Both the position numbers and the translations under genes were made by a program. Shown piece after piece: positions 34,961 to 47,978 of a DNA stretch of 64,000 nt (position 1 is the stretch's first letter; every line of letters begins with the position of its first letter). The DNA is from Caprella mutica (Eukaryota; Arthropoda; Malacostraca; Amphipoda; Caprellidae). The notes beneath the pieces are model-generated. The model had not been told where the DNA came from and ran no database searches. It saw only the letters and a list, made by a program, of their open reading frames with translations. Location of the stretch: contig CANNZV010001111.1 of NCBI GenBank assembly GCA_947561585.1, positions 1 to 64,000 on the forward strand. Direction: 5' to 3'.

Positions 34961-35475
34961 TTGTACAGTATATGTTAGTGTAATTTCGTGCAAAGAGAGT
35001 TTCAATACGACTCCCAAAATGAAATTATTTCCAAAGGTGATTGTAAGCTATTATTTTCACTTCTGGGCATTGTTGTCTTATACTCTGTGATCCTATTATA
35101 ATTAAAATATTAAAAGTAACTTACTTCGAGAAACAACTTAATATTATGTTCGATACTTTATATAAAAGATGTAATTCTCATTTTTCAAAATTTGATCATT
35201 ATATTTCTACAAAATCGGCTAACAGAAATAACCTTACAAATTTTCTTTAACATATCATGACTCAGTGTTATGTTATAAATTATAATGTAACTTCAAAGTG
35301 AAATATCTACAGTCTTGCCAATATTCCTTATGATAACATACCTTATTATTGAGTAATATTATAACTGCAGAGTTGAATAACTGCTACAGTCTTACTCTTT
35401 TTTTCCATTTCCGAGTTCATTGAGGAGACACAATGAGCATTTCTATTCTCATCTCCTTTGATGGTCTTTGAATAG

Positions 35476-35532
35476 ATGAAATATCCTCCAGATCCGCCCC
35501 ATCCATCTCTACATGCATCATTTAACTATCAG
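35476..35532 (+). other. Candidate 57-bp exon, proline-rich
   Basis: Acceptor catctcctttgatggtctttgaatag and donor caggtttgt. In phase 0 the 19 codons read MKYPPDPPHPSLHASFNYQ with no stop. The composition (five prolines, GC-rich codons) contrasts with the flanks. Only this frame is proline-rich. The function is not recognised. Confidence 0.35.
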
Positions 35533-36092
35533 GTTTGTGAAATCTCTTTAGGTTTTGGAGATGAAAAAATATGGAGCATAATTGATTTGTTATTTGCATC
35601 ATTTGTTTTCAATTATTTTAGAGTGGGTTTAATATCTTTCCAATGAATTGGTAACTAGAAATATAAATACACAACACATCATTCAATCTATTACTTTGTT
35701 CGACATCAATCATTACTATATTAGCAACATATAAAAAATAGCATAGAAAGTTTCTCTTCCTCGCTGACAGTGGATAATGTATTCTTTTTTCACTCAAAAT
35801 GCATCTTTTATAAAGCGTCGAAGGTAGAGTATAGCGGCTGTCTCAAACTATAAATGGAACTCAAGAAATCTAATTTTCTCATTCGCTTATCATTTGGATT
35901 ATTCGTGGGTGAGATTCCTTAAGATCTGCATAATTTCTTACGCTAATTAGACTGTCTGAAAAAAATGAAAACTCCTAATTGAAGTGAATCTGCAATTCAA
36001 ATTTACACTGAGATTGCCATTGCAAACGGTGTGTGAGAATTAACATCTCGCATATTGAGTTGTGCAGTTAACAAGATAACGAAGTTGAGAAA

Positions 36093-36395
36093 GGTTTTGG
36101 ACATTGAAATTAGTTTTCGGAAAATAGATTCGGATTTTTGAACATTTGTTTTGGATTTTGGACATTGAATTTTGATGTTTGGATATTTGCATATTGGGTT
36201 TAGATTTTTGAACATTGTAATAAGATTTTCGGACAATGCATTTTGATTTTTGGACATTGTATTTCGAGTTTTCGATATTTTATTTTTGACATAGTTTTAC
36301 ATTGGACTTTGGAATTAGATTTTGAACATTGGAATTTGAATTTCTGAACATTGAATTTTTTAGTGTTGGACATTGGATGTCGATTTTGGGATATT
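36093..36395. repeat. 21-bp minisatellite (ggacattgaattttgattt)
   Basis: About 14 degenerate units, period 21-22, with gaacatt / ggacatt alternation. Minus-strand 68- and 84-codon frames (repeating IQCPKSK) are shadows. Confidence 0.8.
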
Positions 36396-37069
36396 TTGTA
36401 ATCCACATACTTGCAGAACTCTTAACGAAATCATGATTTTTTTATTTAATTTGCTTAAAAACTTCTTTTCACGTCTAAATTTTCTGGATGAGAAAAGTAA
36501 ACTAGAATGACAAAAATGAAGGTGACTATGGAGGTCTTTGTGTACAATAACTTTGTGTACAATCTTCTTTTTCACAATACCTATTTTATCTGGATGAGAA
36601 AAAAATAAGAAGGAAAAATCTAGATGTTGCTAAGTCAAGTTAGTTTGGTGGTCACTGAATTAGATGATTCGATGCAATAATTCGATCATTGATATCATTC
36701 TGTAGCAATTCTTTTATTGCAAGATTTCCGTGCGCTGGAACACTATCATGAATACGCTACAGCCTATTCAATCTGCTTAGTTAAATTTGATTCAAATTAT
36801 TTATTAACTTTCTTGTGAATATTTTAAATTACCAATCTACATTCATTTTATCCCACAAGATGACAGTTTTCATAATTTTCCATCCAGACAGATACTTTCA
36901 CCACGTACAATGTTCCATAGAAATAGAAATTTGGTAATTTACAGCTAGGTGCATATTACTACCAGATGAAAATGAAATATACTTAGTGAAGTATATTTCC
37001 ATATTTGTCATCCACATGCAAGCACCTTTGTTTCAATTATATTTTGGTTGAATGGGAAAACTAGGAGCA

Positions 37070-38160
37070 TTCGGATATAGGGACGGTTCGGACAACCCGT
37101 TTAAACATGTTTCTAATTTTTGAAACTACTGCTTATTGCAACTGAATGTGTGTGACGTGTTAACCGTCAACTTATATAATGGTCCACTGCAGAAATGTAG
37201 TATTTCGCCCCTGAGGGGTAATTTACTGTTTTCTTCAAACTTGATGTAATTTTTCGTTTTCAATTTGATCGTGTGTGGACTATATGAATAGGAAACAAAT
37301 TCAAAATCTCAAAGGTATGAATTACATCAATATTTTAAGATATGTTTGGTGTGTTAAAAAATATTGCAAATGAAATTAGAAAAATGGTGATGTTTTTGAT
37401 TTTGAAATGTCATTTGGGATGAATCGGACATTTCTGTTGAGGTTTGTTAAGACGGTGGCCGAAACTTCCCACTGTGTCCAATTCAGCCCACCACTACAAT
37501 TTATTGATGTCATTCTTATTATAAAGAACAATCAGAAATTAAAGTTAATTATTTTAATTGAAATATCCTTCCTTTATATAATTAGTTTCGATTTTTGATA
37601 TTAGTGAATTCAATTTACAAATTGACGATCGTAATCATGTATTTTCATTGTAAAAGTTAAACTGATAGAGGCCCTAATAAAGAAAGTATTCGAAAAGCAT
37701 TTGATGAATTCCAAAGAGGAAATTGGAGGTGTAGCAAGATCTACACTTATGGATTATAACATTCGATGAGATGTAATTTACTAACTTGGGGCGTAATTCT
37801 AAGAAAAATGAAATAGTTAAACCCATAGTAAAAGGAAATAATTATACTATTTGTTTTTAAAATATTGGTATTAAATATAAAGATAATTTCAAAGTGATCA
37901 CTCATAAGCTATCTATATTTTGTTGGAGAAAATATTCAATCATTACAATTATGATAAAATTTCAAATACAATGAATTATTACTGTGAATAACAAGTCATT
38001 ATGGTTTAATTCAATTAAATTAGTTGATCCGAATTCAATCCTATAGTTTAATTACTAAAATTTCCAATGTTTTAACCATTTTATGGTGTCCGAATCATCC
38101 TCACAACTTGTCCGAAATCTCCCTCTGTAGAAAGAAGAATTCGGACACTTGAATCACTCT
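37070..38160. other. Cluster of tcggaca words in both orientations
   Basis: gttcggacaaccc (about 37087), gggatgaatcggacat (37416), gtgtccgaatcatcc (38087), cttgtccgaaatctccc (38108) and attcggacac (38140). The gggatgaatcgg and ccgaatcatcc words are inverted relative to each other about 670 bp apart. It may be a decayed foldback with short repeated ends; homology is too weak to set boundaries. Confidence 0.3.
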
Positions 38161-39268
38161 TACATTTTGTCTTATAATTATCGAATGAAGGTTTTAATTG
38201 TAAATCAGTTTTAATACAGATTGAAGCAAGTTGTTTTATCTACATACAACTTTAATCAGTTATAAAAGTTGAAATATTTCTAATTTGATATCCATTCAGT
38301 GCATACGTTATTTATTGTTTTAACACTCCAATTTCACTGCGCTTTGAAAAATGATAACACAATTATGTTTATGGAGAGCTATAAATAACTTGAGGTTTAA
38401 AAGTCATATGGATTATTGTAATGCAGTTGAAATCACCCGGTAATAAAAAGAATCCAAAGTGGTAAAATATTTAGATTATTAAATATAATACTTACGATTA
38501 TATTGGTAGACAATCTGAACTTCTAATAATATATTTATATAGACCCACAATAAAAATCTACTAAACCATCATTAATTGAGATGATATATTTTAATGATTT
38601 CACTTTCTTCACTTACTTACTAATGCTGATGGAATAAAGAACGTGAGAATTGTTTCAAGTTTTTAATACTAAACAATCATAAACCCAAGTCAGAATCTTT
38701 TATAATAGAAAAAATTCAACAGTTGTAAATCTAAAAATGTGAAAACTTATTCTAGGAATAATAACATCATTTTTATTATTCATATATGTTATTTCTGAAT
38801 ATATTAACATTAGAACGAAAACATTAGATTTAAAATTATATTATTATGATGGGAGGTAGTTAAATATTCCAGTGTTAGGTAAATAGGAATGCCAAGCTTT
38901 CGAATATACAGTAGAAATCGCAGTTATTTCTCTACGTACGCTTCAAAAATTACATCCTAGTGTGATATTCTTCCATAGTTTATATTATGCAGAGAATAAT
39001 TAGATTTGCAGAGTGATACAGAGTCGGAGATATACAGAGTACAGAGTGATAATGAAGACGGAGATATTATGTTTCATACATAACAACCTATTGTATATCA
39101 TTATTGTTTTTTCATTGGTTATATTAGGATAATTTATAATTAGTAATTTTTCAATTGGAGATAAAAATTTCTCATGTAGAAATTTCCTTTCCTCGAAATG
39201 ATTTTGGTTTCATGACGTAATTATTGGAATATTGCTGATACTACCTAAATATTAATCAATATTGCGTC

Positions 39269-39454
39269 TCAAAAACACTTGGTACTAAATCTGATATATA
39301 GCTGAAGTGCTTTAATTGAACGGAAATCCAATTTCTTTGTTCGAAATCTCATAATTAATTGGAAGGTTGGACGCATAATTTCGGCCCTCAATACGCTGAA
39401 AATAGTTTCCAATTTCGGCTGGAGAGTCTCTCGATGCTGAGAGTCAGAGTTCAT
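39269..39454 (-). CDS. Unrecognised 61-codon open frame, doubtful
   Basis: Minus-strand frame with a GC-richer start (MNSDSQHRETLQPKLETIFS) and a basic C-terminal half containing MRFRTKKLDFR. No motif or splice context that would confirm it. Confidence 0.12.
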   Translation of the reverse strand: MNSDSQHRETLQPKLETIFSVLRAEIMRPTFQLIMRFRTKKLDFRSIKALQLYIRFSTKCF

Positions 39455-39470
39455 CTCTCAATTTAGATTC

Positions 39471-39568
39471 TTTGAGACCTGGATAGAGTCGGAGTCAAAA
39501 CCGGAAGACAGAACATTATTTTGAGACGTGGACTAAGTCAGAGTCAAGACTGAAAGACAAATCATTAA
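39471..39568. repeat. 49-bp tandem duplication
   Basis: Two copies of tttgagac(c/g)tgga..agtc(g/a)gagtcaa..acagaa/acaaatcatta start at 39471 and 39520. agagtc words also crowd the 150 bp before it. Confidence 0.75.
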
Positions 39569-40190
39569 TTCAATATCCTATGAGTAGTTCTTTTCGAATG
39601 GTCTTAGTGTCTATTATTGATAACGAAATATTATTACATATATCCAAGGTGATTGTAATAGCTTTCATAAAACATCACAAATTTTGGTTTCTTAAAACAT
39701 CTCCCAACAAGAAAGTAATTTCAGTTATTATTTTCCGAGATAAAATTTCTCACTTTTTATTTTTATAATTGTTAGCAAAACACAACGGAATTTGAATCTC
39801 AGAATAATTAATTTCTATTATGTAATCAATATATATTTTCTATCAATTTTACATATATATTTGAAAGGATGGTTGATAGGATTTGTAGAGTGTGAGTTTA
39901 TCATATTTATTTGAAACAAAGAATACTTTCATAGAATTCATTCATTCTAAAAAAAATTAAAAATTGGTTTCACATGCCATAAATTTATTTAATCTTCACT
40001 AGAAAAAAAGTAAGGAGAAGTATCTGCAACCGGAAAATGTCGATCAAAGTTTTCTAAAATTTGTTTTGTACCTACGTAAACACCCATTTACCCATCGTAC
40101 GAGTACGTTGATTGTCCAAGTGCTCACTGCTCTACTCTTAATTTTAACAAAATAATGAATCCATTCTGTATAGCACCAAGAGCGAGGATA

Positions 40191-40303
40191 TTCATTGTAT
40201 TTCTTTGTATGTGGTTACAGTTATACTATGATTTTTAGTAAGCTTGTTCATTTTATTTGTGTTTGGGTGGTTACAATTATACAATGCTCTTTAGTAAGCA
40301 AAC
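40191..40303. repeat. 56-bp tandem duplication
   Basis: ttcatt(g/t)tattt..gtggttaca(g/a)ttata is followed by tttagtaagc in both units, at 40191 and 40247. Confidence 0.7.
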
Positions 40304-40324
40304 AATGACCTCTCTAACTACAAA

Positions 40325-40552
40325 CTATGATGTTCTGCAGGTGCAAATGAAGAGGTGTGTAATTACTAAGTTCTGCAAATGATCAAAGTTACAATCAGCA
40401 CTGAAGTTCAGTTTGTAATATTCGATGTCAAGAACGAGTACAGGTTGGTAACTTAACAAAACTTGTAAGTGTAGTCTATTGTTACTAAGTGCGTCATTTA
40501 ATGGAAGAAAAGTAATTGAAAAGTGCATCACACTGCACTGCTGAGACACCAA
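40325..40552 (-). CDS. Unrecognised 75-codon open frame, doubtful
   Basis: Minus-strand frame starting MVSQQCSVMHFSITFLPLND, with four cysteines and no recognised domain. Its first codons overlap an outlying unit of the 31-bp array (40524-40555), which argues against a gene. Confidence 0.12.
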   Translation of the reverse strand: MVSQQCSVMHFSITFLPLNDALSNNRLHLQVLLSYQPVLVLDIEYYKLNFSADCNFDHLQNLVITHLFICTCRTS

Positions 40553-41234
40553 GGTACATTAAACTGGAATGTTAAGACTTTATAGTACTGGGGTGGGCAT
40601 ATATTTTATTTTCAGTGCCTAAAGATGGAATGTCAGTGCCTTTACCATTGTATTTTTTTTTAATTGAAAGGAATACTGAGTAATTATAATGAGGTGGTAG
40701 ATTATATTGAAGTTCGTATAATGGTTCATATTTTGTACATACATATTGGGACTAGATTTATCATTTACATTAAAAGGAATTAATGAATGATATTTAATTA
40801 CATTTTTTTCATGTGAAAAAAATCCAAAAAAAAAATATCTTGCTTAAGTAATAATAGGTAACTCGTAAAATTACAGGATAAATAACAATGGCTACCTATC
40901 TTATAAAAAGAGGGACTTTAAAATGATTACAAAAATTCTTACTAGTGGTAGAGTGTCCCTAGAAAAACGTATGAAAATTATATAAATAACTGATCTAGAT
41001 AAAAAGAGCCAGAGGTAAAAATTTCGAACACTGACACTACAATAACAATGAACAAAAAATACCTTATTAACTGATAAAATTTACTATCAATGTACCAAGT
41101 TCATTACAAATTTACTCTTCTTCAATTAGATGACGATCCTCTTCTATATTATCCTTGTAATTTATAAAGCAATTACGGCTAAAAGCAATTACGGCTAAGA
41201 GCACTGAGTGCTGCTTTTGCTCTCCCATGCTATA

Positions 41235-41346
41235 GTACATCACACTGCAATGCTGAGTCACTCAAGTGCATCACAGATCAATGTTGAGACACTGAAGTGT
41301 ATCACATTGCAATGTTGAGACACAAAGTACATCACATTGCAACATT
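41235..41346. repeat. 31-bp minisatellite (gtacatcacattgcaatgtt)
   Basis: Units start at 41235, 41266, 41297 and 41327 and carry gagacact after the core. A lone unit, gtgcatcacactgcactgct, sits 0.7 kb upstream at 40524. Confidence 0.8.
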
Positions 41347-42755
41347 ATCGTATATTTTGATAAAATTGAAACTCTGAACATAGAAAAATGACATAAATAA
41401 AAATGTGAAAACCCTTCAATTAATATAAAACAATCATTTTGTCTTATGAAGTGTTAATTTTATAAATTTAAAAATATGAAAATCTTAAAAATATAAAAAT
41501 CTTAAAAATTTACATTCAAATTAAAATATCCATATTTCATATTAAAATTTTCTTTTATGTTCAAATAATCAAAGAACACGGATATTTCATGAGAATTTGT
41601 CAAAAAAACCTTTGTACTGTACATAATTGAAAATCTAATTTATTTCATTAGCCGGTTGGAGTGTTCTCAATTTAAAATTAAATAGATTTATTAATTGGTT
41701 TGAAAAAGTAATAAAAACAGCAGATTTAACTTTCTGGAAACTAATTCACATCACTTTATCGCTATTTAATTAATAATTGAATATAATCTAATTTAAATTT
41801 AAAATATTCGACCAAGGACAAGAAAACATTCATCAGAAAGAAAGAGGATAAAAGTTGAAGTTGAACACAAAGTCATTGAAGAGTTTCGAATAAAAGTGCG
41901 TGTGCCTCAATTTAGAATCAATTAAATTTGGTATGAGCATTAGCATTTATATTGGTTGTACTTTGTGAAGCCATTCGCCAAATTAAATGACTATTAAAAT
42001 CCTTTTGTCGGGAGTTACCAGCCTTGATTTTGCATTATGGTTTAAATATCTGACTTTTATTCTGCAGTCTTTCATATTTGCATTAGAAAACGAGAATTAT
42101 TCTGATTAAATATAATATTCAAAGTGGTATGATACCAGGTTACTGTAGGGTAAATGTTCACTGGCCAGATTTGAATTAAACACATGATTATTATTTAAAA
42201 AAAATCAGAATATTATAGTACATGTATTTATGTTGATGATTTTTTTTAAATAATGACTTATCAAAATTGTCATTATTATTTCTAAAAACGAAAAAAAATA
42301 TAATAAACGATAATGTAGATATGTTGCTGATTTTTTTAAAAATAACATCTTGAAATTTTAATCCATATATAAACTAATTTAATATTGTATTTCGTTAAAT
42401 TCTATATTTCGCTATATACAATTAATATAATGTCATTCTTTAAATATACTGAATCATTGAAATGAAAATTACTCCCTGATTATTTTCTGAAAATAATTGA
42501 ACATGAAAATAGAAAAAATATTTTTATTTACGTCACACATTTTAGATTTACAATATGGAAAGCTGATTGTGCTTATTTTCAAAACAACAAATTTTTCCTT
42601 TCATTGAAATTTCTTCACACACTTGAACGGCAAATCAATATCTATTTATAAAAATTAAATATCTAAGCCATCCAATATTTCGAAGTAAATAAATTGAAGA
42701 GAGTAATTGAATTTCCCCGAAGGCTGAGTTTGAGAGACATTTTCTTTTTCATCAG

Positions 42756-42910
42756 CAGCTGAGCATCAATATTTCAATTGAGCATCCATTGGGAGCAGTC
42801 CGAGACATCTCACAGTCAGTTTCGGATGAATATGGGAGCCGATATTCAGAGCCTGACGTCCTCTAAGTGACTTTGTTATTCTTTCAGTGAAAACAGACGT
42901 AAAAGTAACT
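42756..42910 (+). other. Exon-like island, reading ambiguous
   Basis: A GC-richer island after the acceptor ttttctttttcatcag. In phase 0 it reads QLSINISIEHPLGAVRDISQ and then SVSDEYGSRYSEPDVL and a TAA at 42864, a plausible C-terminus. A second frame over the 3' part reads FRMNMGADIQSLTSS. A further acceptor, tgttattctttcag, ends at 42887, and a donor gtgagtgt follows 36 bp later. The gap between them is too short for a normal intron, so only one reading can hold. The minus strand is open for 139 codons across the island (42766-43185, unrecognised). Confidence 0.3.
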
Positions 42911-43744
42911 TCTACGAAACAAAGTGAGTGTTGGTGTAGAAATTTGTAGGAGCTGTGTAGATAGAGGGATGTATGGAAGCTGAATTGATTTGTGAAACTT
43001 CTGTATGATACATTCAGATTGAGGGAGTTTATAGATGGTAACGAGAATACTGAAAAGATATGCAGAGTTACCATGTTACAATAAAGATAAGAATGGATGT
43101 TGTATGAGAATATATAAATGCCTGTGGATTCTGTATTGGTATATAAAATTGTTGCATAGTTATGTGGATATATAAAGATACACAAAATAGAAATGTCGTG
43201 GGTAAAAATTGTAAATCTTTGAATATTAGGAGATTAGAAGGATAGAAAATGGTTTCAACTATATGAGATCTACATGTAGTGGTAGAAATATGAAGGAAAA
43301 AATATTTTTATTGAAAATTATTAGTTTTGAATGATTAAATACTATATTTGAATGATGGTATATATGATTTTTTTTATTCCAATTCGAATACTGAGAAACA
43401 TGAATAAAAGTTATTGGATAATACATTAGATATTCTGAATATAATAGAATATTCGGATACCTACTATTAAATATGAAAAATAAAAAAAATGTGACTTAAT
43501 ATCATCTTCTGGGAATGAATTTGACTAGCAACGCTTCTATAATTTTATTATAATTATCATAAACAATATTTTAATCAAGAAACACAATTAATATATTATC
43601 TGTTGTCGACTGGACAATTATATTTCATATACCATAATATCTAAATAAAATCTGAACATTAAAACATAAAATGCACGTCATATCTTGAGAATTTATAAAA
43701 CCAAGTATATCATCGAAAATATATGTAAATATATCTAAACCCAA

Positions 43745-43812
43745 AGATTAAATTTATTGAAATATTTTAACGATAGATTAAATTTATTAAAATATTTTAA
43801 CGATAGATTATC
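43745..43812. repeat. 30-bp tandem duplication
   Basis: agattaaatttatt(g/a)aaat followed by attttaacgat starts at 43745 and 43775; a partial third begins at 43805. Confidence 0.85.
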
Positions 43813-44589
43813 ATACTAAATACTGATAATAGGTATAAATAAATAATCATTGAAGCGAAACAAAAAAGTGTTTTAACCAATTGAAGAGAATATTGAATAG
43901 CCAATATCAGTGTAATCTAACCCTCAAATTTCCTGACGCACCAACCATATCAATTCTGTTTGATATTATTCTGATATTTCTTTGATGCGAAGTTCAAAGA
44001 AGCAGTCAAATCTTTGGGAACTGACTTACAATAGATCAGAATAATGTTTGCTGTGAATATATCCTTATTGGGAGATGAAAAGGGATACCCAACAGAAAGG
44101 ATCTTTATTTTTGGTAATTTATATTATTGAATTTGAGTTCTGAAGTTCCGATCATTTTCGGGGCAATTCCTGTATGATCCTTATCTTCATTTGTCTATCT
44201 GTCTGTCACGCTTTAAGTTATATTCAGAAATTTTGGTGAATAATTGAATATGTCACCTTGTGTTAGCATGACTACTAATTCTTATGAGTCGAATAAATAT
44301 TTCCATTGCCCAAATTTCAAATTGAATTAAATCAACATCATTTGTTTGAAAATAGTAGCAGAATTACTTAATTGTATAACAGAAATGTAACCTCTTTCAT
44401 TGATTTCATATCCTCATCCTTTGTATAATAATATTTTTATAGTTAAATTGATAATATAATTAAAATCTGGGGGTAAGTAACAATATTGAAAATATTCAAA
44501 TTGTACAAAAATTGATATTACTGAATCACGTTGTTATTGAAGGTAACTCCACTAGTATGTATTATACTTTCAAATGAAACATTTTTTTC

Positions 44590-45390
44590 TGAAATATGAC
44601 GAGATTAAGCCACATAACAACAGCTCTCCATGTTTTTTTTTCTGGTTTTCTAACACTATATCCCGACTGACACTGTGTCACACACGGTCATGTCCAGGGC
44701 TGGGACAATATGCTCTAAAAACTATAGATCCCAAAAATATTATAGATGGAGAGAATTAAAGAGTATTGAATGGTTCTACACCAGCGGTATATAGTATTCG
44801 ATACCATTTCACTTAGTTTCGTCTATGATATTTTCGGGATCTATAGTTTTTCGGTCATATTGTCCCAGCCCTAGTCATGTCAATTTTTTTCAACGCGTGT
44901 ATATTTTCTTCAAATTTGTGGCTTCATCAAATATTCCATTCTTCACAAATAAAGTGGTTCGGTATTTGTCAAGAATTTGTGAGTAGAGACAATAAAACAA
45001 TATAGAGGGTATTGAAATTTATGTGGGAATGGACAATATTCGGTCACTAAACCTTTTATAATATGAAAGAAAATGAACAAAATAATTTTTCTAATACCAC
45101 GTACACTAATTTATTATTAATCATCATTTCTAATTATTTATAATGTCATGAATAGGAAATTATTCGTTACTAATGAACTTTTTAAACAATTATTTTTCCA
45201 ACAACAAGTTAACCGATACATAAATACTCTAATATTAACCTGTTGCATTTGCAAATAGGAGATAAAAGTAATAAAATTGATTAACATGACCGTATGTGAC
45301 ACAGTGTCAGTCAGGATATTGTGTTAGCAATCAAAAAAAGAAGAGGAACATGAAGAGCTGTTGTTATGTGAATTCATCTGGTGATATAAT
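44590..45390. mobile_element. Foldback element F3, about 800 bp, with nested hAT MITE
   Basis: Left arm 44590-44694 (cacataacaacagctctcca..taacactatatcccgactga..cactgtgtcacacacggtcatg) and right arm 45284-45390 are reverse complements at about 85 percent. The loop is AT-rich and non-coding. The left arm is interrupted at its inner edge by the MITE at 44695-44873, which is therefore younger. Confidence 0.7.
44687..44881. mobile_element. hAT-type MITE, 179 bp, with 8-bp target duplication
   Basis: The element occupies 44695-44873. Its termini cagggctgggacaatatg and catattgtcccagccctA are inverted, and the arms continue for about 55 bp (aaaactatagatccc..aaaatat). The flanking direct repeat gtcatgtc at 44687-44694 and 44874-44881 is the 8-bp duplication typical of hAT insertions. 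No transposase. Confidence 0.85.
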
Positions 45391-46089
45391 TTTTATATGA
45401 TAGTATTATTGTGCCCTACCGAAAAAATATAGTTTCTGATCGCCAGATTTTCATTTTAACGATAGATAAAACATCTAACTTCGACGATAAATGATACGAC
45501 GAAAAAACAAACGTAATTTGTGATCTATTATAAACCCATAGTTAATCTTCTTCCGTCTAATTTCACACTCAGAACTTTTCCTGTTTCTAAATTTCTACCT
45601 TTATATCATTACCTTTTAAGAGGGGTTGTGCCTCAATTGTGCGGGGCTTGACTCAGTCTGAACAAGGAAAAGTTAGGGCATCATTAAAACTTTTCAGCTA
45701 GGCTGATTCGCTGTGATTTGTTCTTCAAATAAATGAAGGATATGCACGAATATTGACAATTTATTTGAACTCAAGGAACATTTCAAACAATTGTTACAAA
45801 ACAATACATAAACAATTCTCTTATTCGAAAATATAATTAAATGTTTCTCATTTAGAAGTAACTTGAGTAAAATGTATAAACTTAAAATATTTAAATATCT
45901 ATCAGAAATGTCGTTGGTGATTGTACACCTTCATTCGAACACTCATAAAACTAATCAGGTATTTCTTCGAGACCATTTACTGTTGAATTTAGTTTTAAAT
46001 CATCCTTTTGAGAAAAAAGTGAGTAAAACAGAATAACTTAATACAGCATTCAAACTACTCAAAAATTCAGCATTTATTTCATCGAAATA

Positions 46090-47151
46090 TTGTATATTTC
46101 GGTGTCCGGAAAAGTGCCAGGCGGAAAACTGCAAAAGCAGAAAACTGCCAGGCGGAAAACTGACAGTCACTTACTCACAAATTATGTATTTTCTTAATTA
46201 TTATTTAGTTATAAGCACATCCTTAGAACATTTAAATTTATAAAAATGGTGTTAGCGATTGGATAAGAGTTTATGGGGACGTTAATTTCTACCGTAATAA
46301 CTATATAGATATTGGATTCCTATTGAAGTCAGCAATACAGCCATTGGTTCCGAATCAAACGTTAAACCCCGTGTATTGATCAGTGATTACTAGCTAATTA
46401 GATATTATCACAATTATTTAATTTCAAATTATGCAATACATTCAGTGGATATTAAATTAACTCATATGATTGTTAAACATTCATTACATACAATTTGAAT
46501 TTTTCATTTCATTAACACTTCCATCTTTACAATTTGCATTAATATGTAAAAGCTATTATTGATTAATATGCAATCCAATTCGATCGAGTGAAATTGTCAA
46601 AGAATTAGGTAGGTAATTGCAGTTCAATAATCATAGATGTTGTTTTGCAAATTCTAAATATTTCACAAACATGGATCAAAGTTGTTTTATAATGAATATA
46701 AGAGAATATTGAGCTTGAATGCTTGTTCATTTCCAAAATAACGAAAAAAATATAATTAGACACTAAACTCGTTATGAACTGCTAATGTATAGAGATGCGT
46801 TGTGTAAACAAAAAAATTTTAATATGACCCTAATATAATTAATTCTTTGTTTCTTCTCTTTAGTAGTATTTTCTAAGAAAGATTTTGATTTTTTTAATTT
46901 CTATATTGTATATGATTAATTTTTGTAATTTATATATAATTATGTATTATTATTATTATTTTTTTTTTAATTTTTTTTTTGTATACCAACTAAAAATCAA
47001 TGTCCCTTTAACTCCTTAAACAAGGGCGAACGTCATTTTTTATAAATTGAAATGTATTAGTAACTAAAGACATTAAATTGTAAGTGACTGGCAGTTTTCC
47101 GCCGGCCCCTTTCCCGCTTTGGCAGTTTTCTGCGTACCGTATATTTCATAA
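46090..47151. mobile_element. Foldback element F4 (ggcggaaaactgc terminal repeats)
   Basis: Left end: three or four repeats of aggcggaaaactgcc at 46117-46162, then cagtcacttac. Right end: gtaagtgactggcagttttccgcc (in part) at 47090 and onward, followed by inverted copies and cggtacgc. The ends read toward each other as inverted repeats over about 75 bp. The interior is AT-rich with poly-T and (att)n at about 46945-46980 and no gene. Confidence 0.7.
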
Positions 47152-47732
47152 TCAAATCATAATTTATGTATGTTTGAATGCACTCCTCGCTGAACTCAAA
47201 TGAAGGACATGTATTTCAGATTGTTATCTTTGTTTGCTAGATTAGAGATACCATAAATAAATGTTTGTAAAGTGTTTCGCAAGATGTTCTTTTCACCATT
47301 AAAACAACTGACATGATGACCAATAAGTGAAATGAACCTTTGTGAAAATAGACTACTGTTTCAATATACACGTGTGTCGTTCTAAGATCTATGATTTAAA
47401 GAGCATATTTACACAATCAGATTTATTATAATATAATATCTCTAAGTACTGAACTGTTTTCAACATCAAGGGCCTTGAAAAAATATTCTTCAATCATACC
47501 TAATAACCATTTCGATGTTTATTTAACCTAAATGTAAGTTATATAAATACGTCTCTTCAAATTTATAATAATACACACAGAATGATAAATAAATCAATTT
47601 AACCATCTAATTACAATTGATTGTTGTTGTTCAATCGTGTGAGCTTCAAATTATTTTTTTTATATATAGCTTCAGAATTGCAATTCTAATCGAACTGATT
47701 GAAGTCCTGAATTTCAATTTGTCCGAAATGAG

Positions 47733-47787
47733 AGATGCAGAGACACGTAGAACATCACTGTTTTCTATTCTTTGAGATCTCAGTCAC
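47733..47787 (+). repeat. Dispersed repeat R2, copy 2
   Basis: Reverse complement of the sequence at the right edge of the assembly gap (21668-21722). Followed by two direct copies of ctgttaaatcccaccaaaca at 47804 and 47880. Confidence 0.6.
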
Positions 47788-47978
47788 GTTCCAATACCAG
47801 CCTTCTGTTAAATCCCACCAAACAACAAACTGATGGATTTTATAAACAATAAGAAATATCTTTATTGACTTTATTGCCATCTGTTAAATCCCACCAAACA
47901 ACATGGAGCGTCTCTATTACCTTCTGTTATAAATAGTTATGAAAACTTAGCATTATAGTTCTTTTCAAATTGACGTGG

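Noticed and set aside
42867..42887. Intron joining two readings of the 42.8-kb island
   Set aside because: It would be only 21 bases long, below the minimum for known insect introns.
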